NCBI RefSeq assembly: GCF_946887195.1
Contig: NZ_CAMPKE010000010.1
Span: 62,001-126,000 of the forward strand
Length of the DNA: 64,000 nt
Direction: 5' to 3'
Origin: an uncultured Halomonas sp.
Lineage (GTDB): Bacteria > Pseudomonadota > Gammaproteobacteria > Pseudomonadales > Halomonadaceae
Numbering within the stretch: position 1 is the stretch's first letter; the number at the start of each line of letters is the position of its first letter. This document shows positions 31,938 to 40,594 of this stretch, piece after piece. Both the position numbers and the translations under genes were made by a program. A model generated the notes under the pieces. The model worked only from the letters and a program-made list of their open reading frames with translations, had not been told where the DNA came from and did not search any database.

Positions 31938-32851
31938 AGCATCCTGTACTCGTGCTGCTGGGGCTGCTGGCCGTGGCCGCGGCACCCGTCTCCCATGCTG
32001 TGGAGATTCTGCGGTGGGAACGCATGCCGCTGGCGGTGCCGCTGAAGGTCGGCCAGGAGCGCATCGTGTTCATCGACCGGAACGTCCGCGTGGGCGTGCC
32101 CGCAGGCGTGGGCGAACGCCTGCGCGTGCAGAGCGCAGGTGGCGCGGTGTACCTGCGCGCCAGCGAGCCGATCGAGCCCACGCGGCTGCAATTGCAGGAC
32201 GCCGACACGGGCGCGCTGATCCTGCTCGACATTGCGGCCGAGCCGCCCAAAGACGGCGAAGCCGAGCTGGAGCCGGTGCGCATCGTCGAGGGCAGCAGCA
32301 CCCCTGCGCGCTACGGCGATCAGCCAGGCGGTGCCGATGAGGCCCCGGCACGCGCCCAGGACCAAGCAGGTACGCGGGCGACCCGGCGCGAAACCCCGGT
32401 TCCGGTCGTCCTGACGCGCTTCGCCGCGCAGAACCTCTACGCGCCGCTGCGCACTGTGGAGTCGCTGCCTGGCGTCATGCGGGTGAACCTGCGCCGTGAC
32501 CTCGACCTCGGCACGCTGATGCCGACGCTGCCGGTGCGCGCGGTCGCGCTCGCGTCGTGGCGTCTGGAAGACCAGTGGGTCACGGCCGTGCGCCTGACCA
32601 ACAGCAGCAGCGGCTGGGTCACGCTCGACCCGCGCGTGCTGCAAGGCGATTTCCTCACCGCCACCTTCCAGCACGAAGCGCTCGGACCGCGCGGGACGCC
32701 CGAGGACACGACCGTCCTGTACCTGGTGACGCGCGGGCACGGCCTCGCGCAATCGCTGCTGCCGGCGATCCACCGCTTCGACCCGGCCGTGCATCTGCCG
32801 CAGCGGGAAGCTGAAGCCGACGATGGCAAGGAGGCCCGCCATGCGCAGTAA
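31934..32851 (+). CDS. PFL_4704-family protein (TIGR03749, TraK-like)
   Basis: This 305-residue exported protein (signal peptide ending PVSHAVEI) has a beta-rich body (RWERMPLAVPLKVGQERIVFIDRNVRVGVPAGVGERLRV in broken form), matching TIGR03749, the TraK/VirB9-like outer-membrane core component. The ATG overlaps the previous stop by 4 nt. The end overlaps the next gene's start by 11 nt. Confidence 0.87.
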   Translation: MKHPVLVLLGLLAVAAAPVSHAVEILRWERMPLAVPLKVGQERIVFIDRNVRVGVPAGVGERLRVQSAGGAVYLRASEPIEPTRLQLQDADTGALILLDIAAEPPKDGEAELEPVRIVEGSSTPARYGDQPGGADEAPARAQDQAGTRATRRETPVPVVLTRFAAQNLYAPLRTVESLPGVMRVNLRRDLDLGTLMPTLPVRAVALASWRLEDQWVTAVRLTNSSSGWVTLDPRVLQGDFLTATFQHEALGPRGTPEDTTVLYLVTRGHGLAQSLLPAIHRFDPAVHLPQREAEADDGKEARHAQ

Positions 32852-34259
32852 CGGCTTGCTCAAGTGGCTGATGATCCCGGTCGCCTTGCTGGTGCTGTTC
32901 GTTGCCATCCGGCTGTTCTCCGGTGGAAGCACGTCGGCACCGCCCGCCGCGGATGCTGGCTCCAAGCTCACGCCCGAGGAAATGAAGGCGTTGGGCATCG
33001 AAGGCGATACCCCGCGCGATACCGTGGCAACGCTCGTCGCCCAGGTGAAACAGTTGCGCACCGAGCTTCAGACCGCGCTGACCGACAACAAGTCGCAGCG
33101 CGAGGAAAACCAGCGGCTGCGCCAGCGGGAGAACTCCATTGATCAGCGCATCAATTCGGCCCTCGAATCCGAGCGCTCCAACCTGCGCCGCGACCAGGAA
33201 CAGGCGGCCAGCGCGCGCCAGCAGACCGAGGGGCTGCTCGCCGACCTGCAGCGGCGCCTGGACAGCATTGGCGGGCGCGGCGGCGGTCACGCTGATCTGC
33301 CGGTGGGCCTGGGGCTGCGCGGCGGCGACGAGGCCGGCATGGAAGGCGGCATGCGCTGGGTCGAACCGGACGACGCGAAGAAGGCCGAGGGCCGCAATGG
33401 CAGTCGTGGCGCAGGCAGCGGCATGAGCTTCCCGACGAGCTTCGGCCCGGCACAAAGCACACTGGAAACCACCGCGGAAACCGTGGCGAACGCCGGCGCA
33501 GGTGCGGCAGGCGTCAAGAGCGCCAAGCCGGTCTATACCGTGCCGACCAACTCGACACTGATGGGCTCCGTGGCGATGACGGCGCTGATTGGGCGCGTGC
33601 CGATCGACGGGACGGTGAACGATCCGTACCCCTTCAAGGTGCTGGTCGGGCCGGACAATCTGACTGCCAACGGCATCGACATTCCCGACGTGGCCGGCGC
33701 GGTGTTCTCCGGAACCGCATCGGGCGACTGGACGCTCTCGTGCGTGCGCGGCCAGGTTCGCAGCATCACCTTCGTCTTCAACGACGGCACGATCCGCACG
33801 ATTCCCGAAGACCGCGAAGGCAACCAGCAGAACAACCAGCAGCGCGACGGCCTGGGCTGGATCAGCGACCCGCACGGCATCCCGTGCGTCAGCGGCGAAC
33901 GGCGCAGCAACGCCCAGCAGTACCTCGGGTCGCAAGCTCTGATCACCGCGGCCGGAGCCGGCGTGGCCTCGCTCATCGAGAGCGACAGCGGCCGCATGTC
34001 CTACGTCGGCTCGGACGGCGCCATCGGCACCGTGGGCATCAGCGGCAAGGAAGCAGTCGGCCAGATCCTCGCGGGCGGCGTCCGGGACATGTCGACCTGG
34101 GTCAACAAGCTCTACGGACAGGCTTTCGCCGCCGTCTATGTGCAGCCAGGCGCCAAGGTCGCCGTCCACCTCGAAAAGCCGCTGGCCATCGATCACGACC
34201 CCGAAGGCCGGCGCGTCGATCACCGTGCAGGAGAAAGCCATGCGCTCGAACTCGATTAA
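32841..34259 (+). CDS. PFL_4705-family protein (TIGR03752, TraB/VirB10-like)
   Basis: A 472-residue protein with an N-terminal transmembrane segment (LLKWLMIPVALLVLFVAIRLF), a long coiled coil (about residues 60-150, QLRTELQTALTDNKSQREEN and following) and a C-terminal beta-barrel-like domain with NSTLMGSVAMTALIGRVPIDG. This is the TraB/VirB10 architecture: it links inner and outer membrane and forms the channel core. ATG 32841 has AAGGAGG 8 nt upstream and is preferred to an in-frame ATG at 32823. The end overlaps the next gene by 20 nt. Confidence 0.9.
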   Translation: MRSNGLLKWLMIPVALLVLFVAIRLFSGGSTSAPPAADAGSKLTPEEMKALGIEGDTPRDTVATLVAQVKQLRTELQTALTDNKSQREENQRLRQRENSIDQRINSALESERSNLRRDQEQAASARQQTEGLLADLQRRLDSIGGRGGGHADLPVGLGLRGGDEAGMEGGMRWVEPDDAKKAEGRNGSRGAGSGMSFPTSFGPAQSTLETTAETVANAGAGAAGVKSAKPVYTVPTNSTLMGSVAMTALIGRVPIDGTVNDPYPFKVLVGPDNLTANGIDIPDVAGAVFSGTASGDWTLSCVRGQVRSITFVFNDGTIRTIPEDREGNQQNNQQRDGLGWISDPHGIPCVSGERRSNAQQYLGSQALITAAGAGVASLIESDSGRMSYVGSDGAIGTVGISGKEAVGQILAGGVRDMSTWVNKLYGQAFAAVYVQPGAKVAVHLEKPLAIDHDPEGRRVDHRAGESHALELD

Positions 34260-34680
34260 GGGCCTCGCGCTGGCCGCGGCCGTCGCCGTGCTCAGCGGTT
34301 GCGCCACCAGCAAGGAAGAACTGCTGACCCATAGCGACCGCACCATGATGGACATCTGGCAGCAGGAAACGGGTGGCGGCGGCAGTGGCACCGGCCAGGT
34401 CGCGCGCCGGCAGTTGCTCGACGCGCGCCAGAGCCTGCGCCGGCCGCTGACCGACGCCGATGTGCAGGCTGCGCCCGTCGAGCAGATGCGCTACACGCGC
34501 ACGGCGCGCAACGAGGTTTATCGCCAGTTCCAGCGCCTGCCCAACCCCGATCTCGTCATGTATGTGTACCCGCACCTGGCGGGCACGGACCCCGTGCCGG
34601 TTCCGGGCTACACGACGGTCTTCCCCCTGTACCAGCGCGTGCAGTACGCCATGCCCGGTGAACGGCTGGAGGACTATTGA
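34240..34680 (+). CDS. TIGR03751-family transfer lipoprotein (TraV-like)
   Basis: This 146-residue lipoprotein has a lipobox (AVLSGCATS; Cys near residue 19) and the TIGR03751 pattern (MMDIWQQETGG, a middle with RQSLRRPLTDADVQ, C-terminal YVYPHLAGTDPVPVPGYTTVFPLYQRVQYAMPGE in broken form). It corresponds to TraV/VirB7-type outer-membrane core lipoproteins. Overlaps the previous gene by 20 nt and shares one base (TGATG) with the ATPase gene. Confidence 0.87.
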   Translation: MRSNSIKGLALAAAVAVLSGCATSKEELLTHSDRTMMDIWQQETGGGGSGTGQVARRQLLDARQSLRRPLTDADVQAAPVEQMRYTRTARNEVYRQFQRLPNPDLVMYVYPHLAGTDPVPVPGYTTVFPLYQRVQYAMPGERLEDY

Positions 34681-37556
34681 TGCGCTGGGAACTTCCCTGG
34701 CCGAAGCTGGCCGCATCCGGCACCGGCGACGAAGAGAAGCCGGACGGCTGGCAGCGCCACGTCGAGGCCTTGCGCCAGGCCGGCGTCCCTGAACCCGGCG
34801 CAGCGGTCCAGGGCCGCAGGCCGGCGACGGTAGCCGACGAGCAGGCGCTGTACGACGTCGCGCCGTCGTTCGCGGAACTGCTGCCTTGGGTGGAGTTCTT
34901 GCCGCAGTCGAAGTCCATGCTGCTGGAGGATGGGCAGTCGGTCGCTGCCTTCTACGAGCTGGTGCCGCTGGGCACCGAGGGGCGGGAGCCCGGCTGGCTC
35001 GCGCATGCCCGCGATGCCTTGGAGAACGCGCTCCAGGACTCGTTCGATGAGCTGGACGAAAACCCCTGGGTACTCCAGCTCTATGCCCAGGACGAGCCCA
35101 GCTTCGACCAGTACATGCAGACCCTGCGCGACTACGTGCAGCCGCGTGCCCGCGGCACCGCTTTCACCGAGTTCTACTTGCGCTTCTTCGGCCACCACCT
35201 GCGCGCGGTCGCCAAGCCGGGCGGCCTGTTCGAGGACACGGTGGTCACGCGGCTGCGCTGGCGCGGCCAGACGCGGCGGGTGCGCATGGTGATCTATCGC
35301 CGTGCAACTGGGCAGGCAAGCCGCCGCGGCCAGACGCCCGAGCAGATGCTGAACATCGTCTGCGACCGCCTGTGCGGCGGCCTGGCGAACGCCGGCATCC
35401 AGGCACGGCGCATGGTCGCAGCCGACGTCCACGACTGGCTGCTGCGGTGGTTCAATCCGCGCCCGGCGATGCTTGGACCGAGTGCAGAGGACCGGGAGCG
35501 CTTCTACGCGCTGGCGCGCTACCCCGACAGCACCGAAGAAAGCGAGGCCGGCGAAATCGAGCTGGCGAGCGGGCGGGATTTCAGCCAGCGGCTGTTCTTC
35601 GGCCAGCCACGCTCCGACGTGGAGCACGGCACCTGGTATTTCGACGGCATGCCGCACCGCGTGCTGATCACCGACCGGCTGCGCATGCCGCCCGGCACCG
35701 GACACCTGACCGGCGAGACCCGCAAAGGGGATGCCATCAACACGCTGTTCGACCAGATGCCGGAAGACACCTTGCTGTGTCTCACGATGGTCGCCACGCC
35801 GCAGGATGTCCTGGAAGCGGATCTCAACCACCTGGCGAAGAAGGCCGTGGGCGAGACGCTGGCGTCGGAGCAGACGTTGAAGGACGTGCAGGAAGCCCGC
35901 TCCCTCATCGGCAGCGCACACAAGCTCTACCGGGGGACGCTGGCATTCTACCTGCGCGGACGCGACGAAGCGGAACTGGACCGGCGCGGCCTGGACCTGG
36001 CGAACGTGATGCTCAATGCTGGCTTGCAGCCGGTGCGCGAGGACGACGAGGTGGCGCCGCTCAACAGCTACTTGCGGTGGCTGCCATGCTGCTACAACCC
36101 CGGCCAGGATCGGCGCAAGTGGTACACCCAACTGATGTTCGCTCAGCACGCGGCGAACCTGTCGCCGGTGTGGGGCCGCGCTCAAGGTACGGGGCACCCG
36201 GGCATCACGATGTTCAACCGCGGTGGCGGGCCGATCACCTTCGACCCGCTCAGCCGCCTGGATCGGCAGATGAACGCCCATCTGTTCCTGTTCGGCCCCA
36301 CCGGCTCCGGCAAGAGCGCCACGCTCAACAACCTCTTGAATCAGGTCACGGCCATCTACCGACCGCGGCTGTTCATCGTGGAGGCTGGCAACAGCTTCGG
36401 CCTGTTCAGCGACTTCGCACGCATGCTCGGGCTGACGGTAAACCGGGTCAAGCTGGCCCCAGGTTCGGGCATCAGCCTCGCGCCATTCGCAGACGCGCGT
36501 CGGCTGATCGAGACGCCCAGCGACGTGCAGACGCTCGACGCCGACGCGCTGGATGAAGACCCGCCACCAGATGCCTCGGCCATGGAGGCGGACGAGCAGC
36601 GCGACGTGCTCGGCGAACTGGAGATCACGGCGCGGCTGATGATCACGGGCGGAGAGGACAAGGAGGAAGCCCGGATGACGCGGGCTGACCGCTCGCTGAT
36701 CCGTCAGTGCATCCTCGACGCCGCCGAGCACTGCGTGGCCGACAAACGCACGGTGCTTACGCGCGACGTGCGCAACGCGTTGCGCGCCCGCGGCCAGGAC
36801 CCGACGCTGCCCGAAATGCGCCGCGTGCGGCTGCTGGAGATGGCGGATGCGATGGACATGTTCTGTCAAGGCACGGACGGCGAAATGTTCGACCGCGACG
36901 GCACGCCGTGGCCCGAAGCCGACATCACCTTGGTTGACCTCGCGACATACGCCCGCGAGGGCTACAACGCGCAGCTCTCCATCGCTTACATCAGCCTGAT
37001 CAGCACGGTGAACAACATCGCCGAGCGCGACCAATACCTGGGACGCCCGATCATCAACGTCACCGACGAAGGCCACATCATCACGAAGAACCCGCTGCTC
37101 GCGCCCTACGTCGTGAAAATTACAAAGATGTGGAGGAAATTGGGGGCCTGGTTCTGGCTCGCGACGCAGAACATCGACGACCTGCCGCGCGCCGCGGAGC
37201 CCATGCTCAACATGATCGAGTGGTGGATCTGTCTCAGCATGCCGCCCGATGAAGTTGAGAAGATCGCGCGGTTCCGCGAACTCTCGCCCGCGCAGAAGGC
37301 GCTGATGCTTTCGGCGCGCAAGGAAGCGGGGAAATTCACCGAAGGCGTCATCCTCTCCAAGAGCATGGAAGTGCTGTTCCGCGCCGTGCCGCCGTCCCTG
37401 TACCTCGCCCTCGCGCAGACAGAACCCGAGGAGAAGGCCGAACGCTACCAGCTCATGCAGCAGTACGGCTGCACCGAACTGGAAGCGGCTTTCAAGGTGG
37501 CCGAGAAGATCGACCAGGCCCGCGGCATCGAGTCGCCGGCCCTGGAACTGTCGTAA
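34680..37556 (+). CDS. Conjugative transfer ATPase (VirB4/TraC-type, TIGR03744)
   Basis: This 958-residue ATPase has Walker A GPTGSGKS (G539-S546) with downstream TDEGHIITKN as the likely Walker B region, the VirB4/TraC arrangement of ICE T4SSs (TIGR03744). It energises pilus assembly and substrate transfer at the inner membrane. ATG 34680 (overlapping the previous TGA) is preferred to a TTG 3 nt upstream. It is the largest gene of the operon; dsbA-like and radC genes follow. Confidence 0.92.
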   Translation: MRWELPWPKLAASGTGDEEKPDGWQRHVEALRQAGVPEPGAAVQGRRPATVADEQALYDVAPSFAELLPWVEFLPQSKSMLLEDGQSVAAFYELVPLGTEGREPGWLAHARDALENALQDSFDELDENPWVLQLYAQDEPSFDQYMQTLRDYVQPRARGTAFTEFYLRFFGHHLRAVAKPGGLFEDTVVTRLRWRGQTRRVRMVIYRRATGQASRRGQTPEQMLNIVCDRLCGGLANAGIQARRMVAADVHDWLLRWFNPRPAMLGPSAEDRERFYALARYPDSTEESEAGEIELASGRDFSQRLFFGQPRSDVEHGTWYFDGMPHRVLITDRLRMPPGTGHLTGETRKGDAINTLFDQMPEDTLLCLTMVATPQDVLEADLNHLAKKAVGETLASEQTLKDVQEARSLIGSAHKLYRGTLAFYLRGRDEAELDRRGLDLANVMLNAGLQPVREDDEVAPLNSYLRWLPCCYNPGQDRRKWYTQLMFAQHAANLSPVWGRAQGTGHPGITMFNRGGGPITFDPLSRLDRQMNAHLFLFGPTGSGKSATLNNLLNQVTAIYRPRLFIVEAGNSFGLFSDFARMLGLTVNRVKLAPGSGISLAPFADARRLIETPSDVQTLDADALDEDPPPDASAMEADEQRDVLGELEITARLMITGGEDKEEARMTRADRSLIRQCILDAAEHCVADKRTVLTRDVRNALRARGQDPTLPEMRRVRLLEMADAMDMFCQGTDGEMFDRDGTPWPEADITLVDLATYAREGYNAQLSIAYISLISTVNNIAERDQYLGRPIINVTDEGHIITKNPLLAPYVVKITKMWRKLGAWFWLATQNIDDLPRAAEPMLNMIEWWICLSMPPDEVEKIARFRELSPAQKALMLSARKEAGKFTEGVILSKSMEVLFRAVPPSLYLALAQTEPEEKAERYQLMQQYGCTELEAAFKVAEKIDQARGIESPALELS

Positions 37557-37569
37557 ACCGGAGAACGCC

Positions 37570-38355
37570 ATGGAACAGAAACGTCCTTCCATTCCGATGC
37601 AGGTCCAGGCGTTCCGCCGTCGCCGCTGGCGGCCTCGCTGGCCCTGGGTATTGGCTGCTGCGCTGGTCGCGCTGCTGCTGATCTGGCTGGTGTCCCGGAC
37701 GCCCGGCGAATCCTCAGCGCCGTCGCGCGCGCCGGTCAGCACGGCGCAGGTCGCTGGGCCACCCTGGCAGATGGGCAACCCGGAAGGCCGTTTCACGCTG
37801 ACGCTCTATGCCGACCTGGAATGCCCGTTCTGCCGGGAGTATTTCCCGCAGCTCAAGCGCTGGGTCGGCAACAACACCGACGTGGCGCTGCAATGGCATC
37901 ACCAGCCGCTGGCCGCGCACGAGCCTGCCGCGTCGGCCGAGGCACGTCTGGCCGAGTGCGCCGCCGAAGCGGGCGGGCATGCGGCGTTCTGGCAGGCGGT
38001 CGAATGGGTCTATGCCCACACGCGCAGCGACGGCCAGGGCTTGCCCGATGGCTTGCGTTACCCCGAAACAACGTCAGCCATCGAACAGTGCATGGCTAGC
38101 GAGCGCCCCAACGTGGCCATCCGCGCGCAGGCCGCGGAAGCCACCAAGAGCGGCGTGACCGCCACGCCGTCGCTGCGACTGCTCGATCGCCAGACGGGCC
38201 AGGCCATCCTGTTGCAGGGGCCGATCGAGGGCGATGCCTTGCTCTCGGCCATGGACCTGCTGGTGGCCGGGGAAATGGCCAGCGACGCGCCGGGTTCGCC
38301 CGCCACCCCCACATCCGAAATGCCTGCCGACGTTGTCGGCGACATGCCCAGGTAG
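37570..38355 (+). CDS. DsbA/DsbG-like thiol:disulfide oxidoreductase of the ICE
   Basis: This 261-residue membrane-anchored protein has a basic N-terminus, one transmembrane segment (PWVLAAALVALLLIWLVS) and a periplasmic thioredoxin-fold domain with CPFC (C85, C88) in LYADLECPFCREYFPQ. It should form or repair disulfides in secreted transfer proteins. The last codons (about 38320-38355) lie inside RNA element copy E, so the tail sequence is shared between protein and RNA function. Confidence 0.87.
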   Translation: MEQKRPSIPMQVQAFRRRRWRPRWPWVLAAALVALLLIWLVSRTPGESSAPSRAPVSTAQVAGPPWQMGNPEGRFTLTLYADLECPFCREYFPQLKRWVGNNTDVALQWHHQPLAAHEPAASAEARLAECAAEAGGHAAFWQAVEWVYAHTRSDGQGLPDGLRYPETTSAIEQCMASERPNVAIRAQAAEATKSGVTATPSLRLLDRQTGQAILLQGPIEGDALLSAMDLLVAGEMASDAPGSPATPTSEMPADVVGDMPR

Positions 38356-38431
38356 CCCTCGGTCTTGAAGGCTACGGCGCGGCTCGCCGCGCTGACCGCT
38401 ACCCGTTCGCTTTCGCATCCTGGCCGCGAAC
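38326..38431 (+). ncRNA. Four-hairpin RNA-like element, copy E (before radC)
   Basis: Stem 1 is GCCGAC/GTCGGC with a GTT loop (38326-38340), inside the 3' end of the dsbA-like gene. Stem 2 is GTAGCC/GGCTAC (38352-38375). Stem 3 is GCGCGGC/GCCGCGC (38377-38392). Stem 4 is GTTCGC/GCGAAC (38405-38431), followed by a further TCACCGC/GCGGTGA stem near 38434-38450. CGACATGCCCAG links stems 1 and 2. It is 106 nt upstream of the radC start. Confidence 0.68.
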
Positions 38432-38537
38432 AATCACCGCCGCGCGGTGATGGATGCACCTTGTTCCGCTGTTTCCATCCCCAGGAGGGCTTGCCCTCCC
38501 AGGGTGGCGCCCTCCGCTCACTTTCTGGAGGTCCGCC

Positions 38538-39032
38538 ATGTCTCTCGTCGCCAACGACTCCTGCGTGGAGCCACGTTTTGCCCCCATGTCCCAATCCGAT
38601 GACTGGATCATCCGGCAAGCCATCGCGCTGCTGGAGCAGCGGGTCTTCAAGAAGGGGCCATCCCTGGAGAGGCCTGCCGCCGTCAAGGACTACCTGCGCC
38701 TGAAACTGGCCGCCGAGCCCAATGAAGTCTTCGCCATCGTGTTCCTCAACAGCATGCACGAGGTGCTGGCCTACGAGCCGATGTTCAGAGGCACGATCCA
38801 TTCGACCTCGGTGCATGCGCGTCCGATCGTGCAGCGTGCCTTGGAACTGAATGCGGCAGCGGTCATTTTTTCTCACCAACACCCTTCGGGCTGCACGGAG
38901 CCGTCGAGCGCGGACCGTGCGTTGACCCAAACGCTGAGGGCCGCGTTGTCGCTGATCGACGTGAGGGTGCTGGATCACCTCATCGTCGGCCAGGGCACGC
39001 CGTACTCGTTCGCGGAATCCGGCCTGCTGTAG
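38538..39032 (+). CDS. radC: RadC-like JAB-domain protein
   Basis: This 164-residue protein is a RadC/JAB1-MPN domain without the usual N-terminal HhH region. The metal motif is HQHPSGCTEPSSAD with the upstream glutamate in EVFAIVFLNSMHEVL. JAB folds are metalloproteases/deamidases; ICE-encoded RadC proteins have unknown function. ATG 38538 follows CTGGAGGTCCGCC. A GGAGGGC/GCCCTCC hairpin in the leader and RNA element E precede it. A terminator follows at 39058. Confidence 0.88.
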   Translation: MSLVANDSCVEPRFAPMSQSDDWIIRQAIALLEQRVFKKGPSLERPAAVKDYLRLKLAAEPNEVFAIVFLNSMHEVLAYEPMFRGTIHSTSVHARPIVQRALELNAAAVIFSHQHPSGCTEPSSADRALTQTLRAALSLIDVRVLDHLIVGQGTPYSFAESGLL

Positions 39033-39057
39033 CGACGGCATCGGCTCCCTGATCCAC

Positions 39058-39083
39058 GCGGAGGCTTCGGCCTCCGCTTTTTC
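39058..39083 (+). terminator. Rho-independent terminator after radC
   Basis: GCGGAGGC-TTCG-GCCTCCGC stem followed by TTTTTC. Confidence 0.9.
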
Positions 39084-39126
39084 ATGGGCGCGAGACAAGC
39101 AGGTATGCGGGCAGTGCGCGATGCGC

Positions 39127-39138
39127 ATTGTTTGTTGG
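39127..39138 (+). promoter_or_regulatory. ATTGTTTGTTGG box before TIGR03757 operon
   Basis: One-base variant of the ATTGTTTGCTG box, 56 bp before the TIGR03757 start; CTGATCA occurs at 39170-39176 as upstream of the RAQPRD gene. Confidence 0.45.
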
Positions 39139-39194
39139 GGCCGCGTCGGCTTCGCGTTTGACTACTGCTCTGATCAACTTCAAGGGCACGCGAC

Positions 39195-39641
39195 ATGACA
39201 GCATCCCTTTCCAGGTTCGCGCCGGGCTGGCGAACCCTCGGCCGGGCCGTGGCGCTGCCGGCAGCCCTGGCCGTTTTCAGCCCGGCCACCTTCGCCGCCG
39301 ACGTGGTGGTCGTCACCGACAGCCGCCACCCGGTCAAGACCATGGGCGGCGAGCGGCTGATCGAGCTGGACGAAGCCCACAGGATTGAAGCGGAGCTTTC
39401 CGCGGGACTGCCCACCGACCCCGAACAGGCGACGGCCATCGTCAAGCGCCGGCTGAATGGCGGCGGTGCCGATCTGCAGCGACGCATCGCTTCCGCATAC
39501 CAAGGCGTTACCGACGCATGGAGCCTCGGCATCACCAGCCTCCCGGCCGTGGTGGTGGACAGGCGCTATGTGGTCTATGGCGAGCCGGATGTGGCTCGCG
39601 CTGTCGCGCGCATCGAGCAGCACCGGAGGACCCAGCCGTGA
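39195..39641 (+). CDS. PFL_4709-family ICE protein (TIGR03757)
   Basis: A 148-residue exported protein (signal peptide near AVFSPATFA) with a thioredoxin-like pattern (DVVVVTDSRHPVKTMGGERLIELDEAHRIEAEL in broken form; WSLGITSLPAVVVDRRYVVYGEPDVARAV) matching TIGR03757. Likely periplasmic, part of the third T4SS operon. Its stop overlaps the next GTG start (GTGA at 39638). Confidence 0.87.
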   Translation: MTASLSRFAPGWRTLGRAVALPAALAVFSPATFAADVVVVTDSRHPVKTMGGERLIELDEAHRIEAELSAGLPTDPEQATAIVKRRLNGGGADLQRRIASAYQGVTDAWSLGITSLPAVVVDRRYVVYGEPDVARAVARIEQHRRTQP

Positions 39642-40585
39642 CCCGACCATTCGACCTGATGCGCCGCCTGCGCGCTGGCGTGGCTTCGTTGCTGCTGCTC
39701 AGCGCCACGGGCAGCTACGCCCTCAATACAGCGACCATCATCGGCTCGGTGGCATCGCCCGATTGCCTCGAATACCGCGTCGTCGGCATCTGCTACTGGC
39801 TCTACTGCACATGGACGGGCTGCACCGTGCGCACGTCGATCAAGGTGCGCCACTACATCCCCGATGCAGTGGTGTCGTCGTACTCGAATACCGGAGAAAA
39901 CCCCTGGGTCGAAGTCCAGGCAATGAGCACGCCCAACCCGTCCGCCCAAGCTGGCGGCGACGGAACGACGAACGAGGATCACGAAAACAGCCTCGCCAAA
40001 TTCAAGAACGCGGATGTCATCGGTCACCCCGGCGCAGAGGTGTTCAACCAGTTCGTCTCTTCGTCAGGCTACTTCTGTGAGGGCGCGGGCACGGCGTTTA
40101 TGCCGTACTTGCTCAGCACCCTGGATACGCTGGCCTGGCGCTACAACGTGCCCGAGATGGCCTACCCGGAAGCGCTGATTCCGGGCCGGCGCGAAGTCGG
40201 TGCCCGTACCACGATGAATCTCTGGGGCAACGTGTATCCCCGTGGCGGCTTCCTGCACCAGACCGACGACTTCAAGGCCGGCGCAGTGGTGGCCCAGCGT
40301 GCGGGCGATGTGGTCACGCGCCGCGGGCAGATCCACGTCTATCAGCCGTTGCTTGCCAACTCCCGTGACGGCTACTGGCCGGCCGGCGCGCTGATGGAGG
40401 GCGAGGCCTCGACCGGCAAGTGGCAAGAACTCACGCCCGTCCTGTCCTCGTCCTGCACGGTCTTCCCGCGCAGCGGCTTCCTTACCCAGGCCCAGCAAGG
40501 CGACTACGCATGGGCGCTGTGGCGGCCGTATGCCTGCTGCGAGCGCCGGGGCCAGGTGTTCCTGGGCAGCGTCGATTTCCTCTGA
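39638..40585 (+). CDS. PFL_4710-family ICE protein (TIGR03756, TraU-like)
   Basis: This 315-residue exported protein starts at GTG 39638 in a GTGA overlap with TIGR03757; CCGGAGGACCCAGCC lies upstream. It has a signal peptide ending near SYALN and many cysteines (CLEY, CYWLYCTWTGC, CEGAG, CTVF, CCERRG), typical of disulfide-rich TraU-type mating proteins. Likely works with the DsbA-like protein in the periplasm. Confidence 0.88.
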   Translation: MTRPFDLMRRLRAGVASLLLLSATGSYALNTATIIGSVASPDCLEYRVVGICYWLYCTWTGCTVRTSIKVRHYIPDAVVSSYSNTGENPWVEVQAMSTPNPSAQAGGDGTTNEDHENSLAKFKNADVIGHPGAEVFNQFVSSSGYFCEGAGTAFMPYLLSTLDTLAWRYNVPEMAYPEALIPGRREVGARTTMNLWGNVYPRGGFLHQTDDFKAGAVVAQRAGDVVTRRGQIHVYQPLLANSRDGYWPAGALMEGEASTGKWQELTPVLSSSCTVFPRSGFLTQAQQGDYAWALWRPYACCERRGQVFLGSVDFL

Positions 40586-40594
40586 GGGGGTGCC

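Noticed and set aside
34674..37796. 1040-codon open frame on the minus strand
   Set aside because: It lies wholly opposite the VirB4-type ATPase gene and the start of the dsbA-like gene; its composition (Arg/Gln/His-rich, no domain) is that of an antisense shadow in GC-rich DNA.
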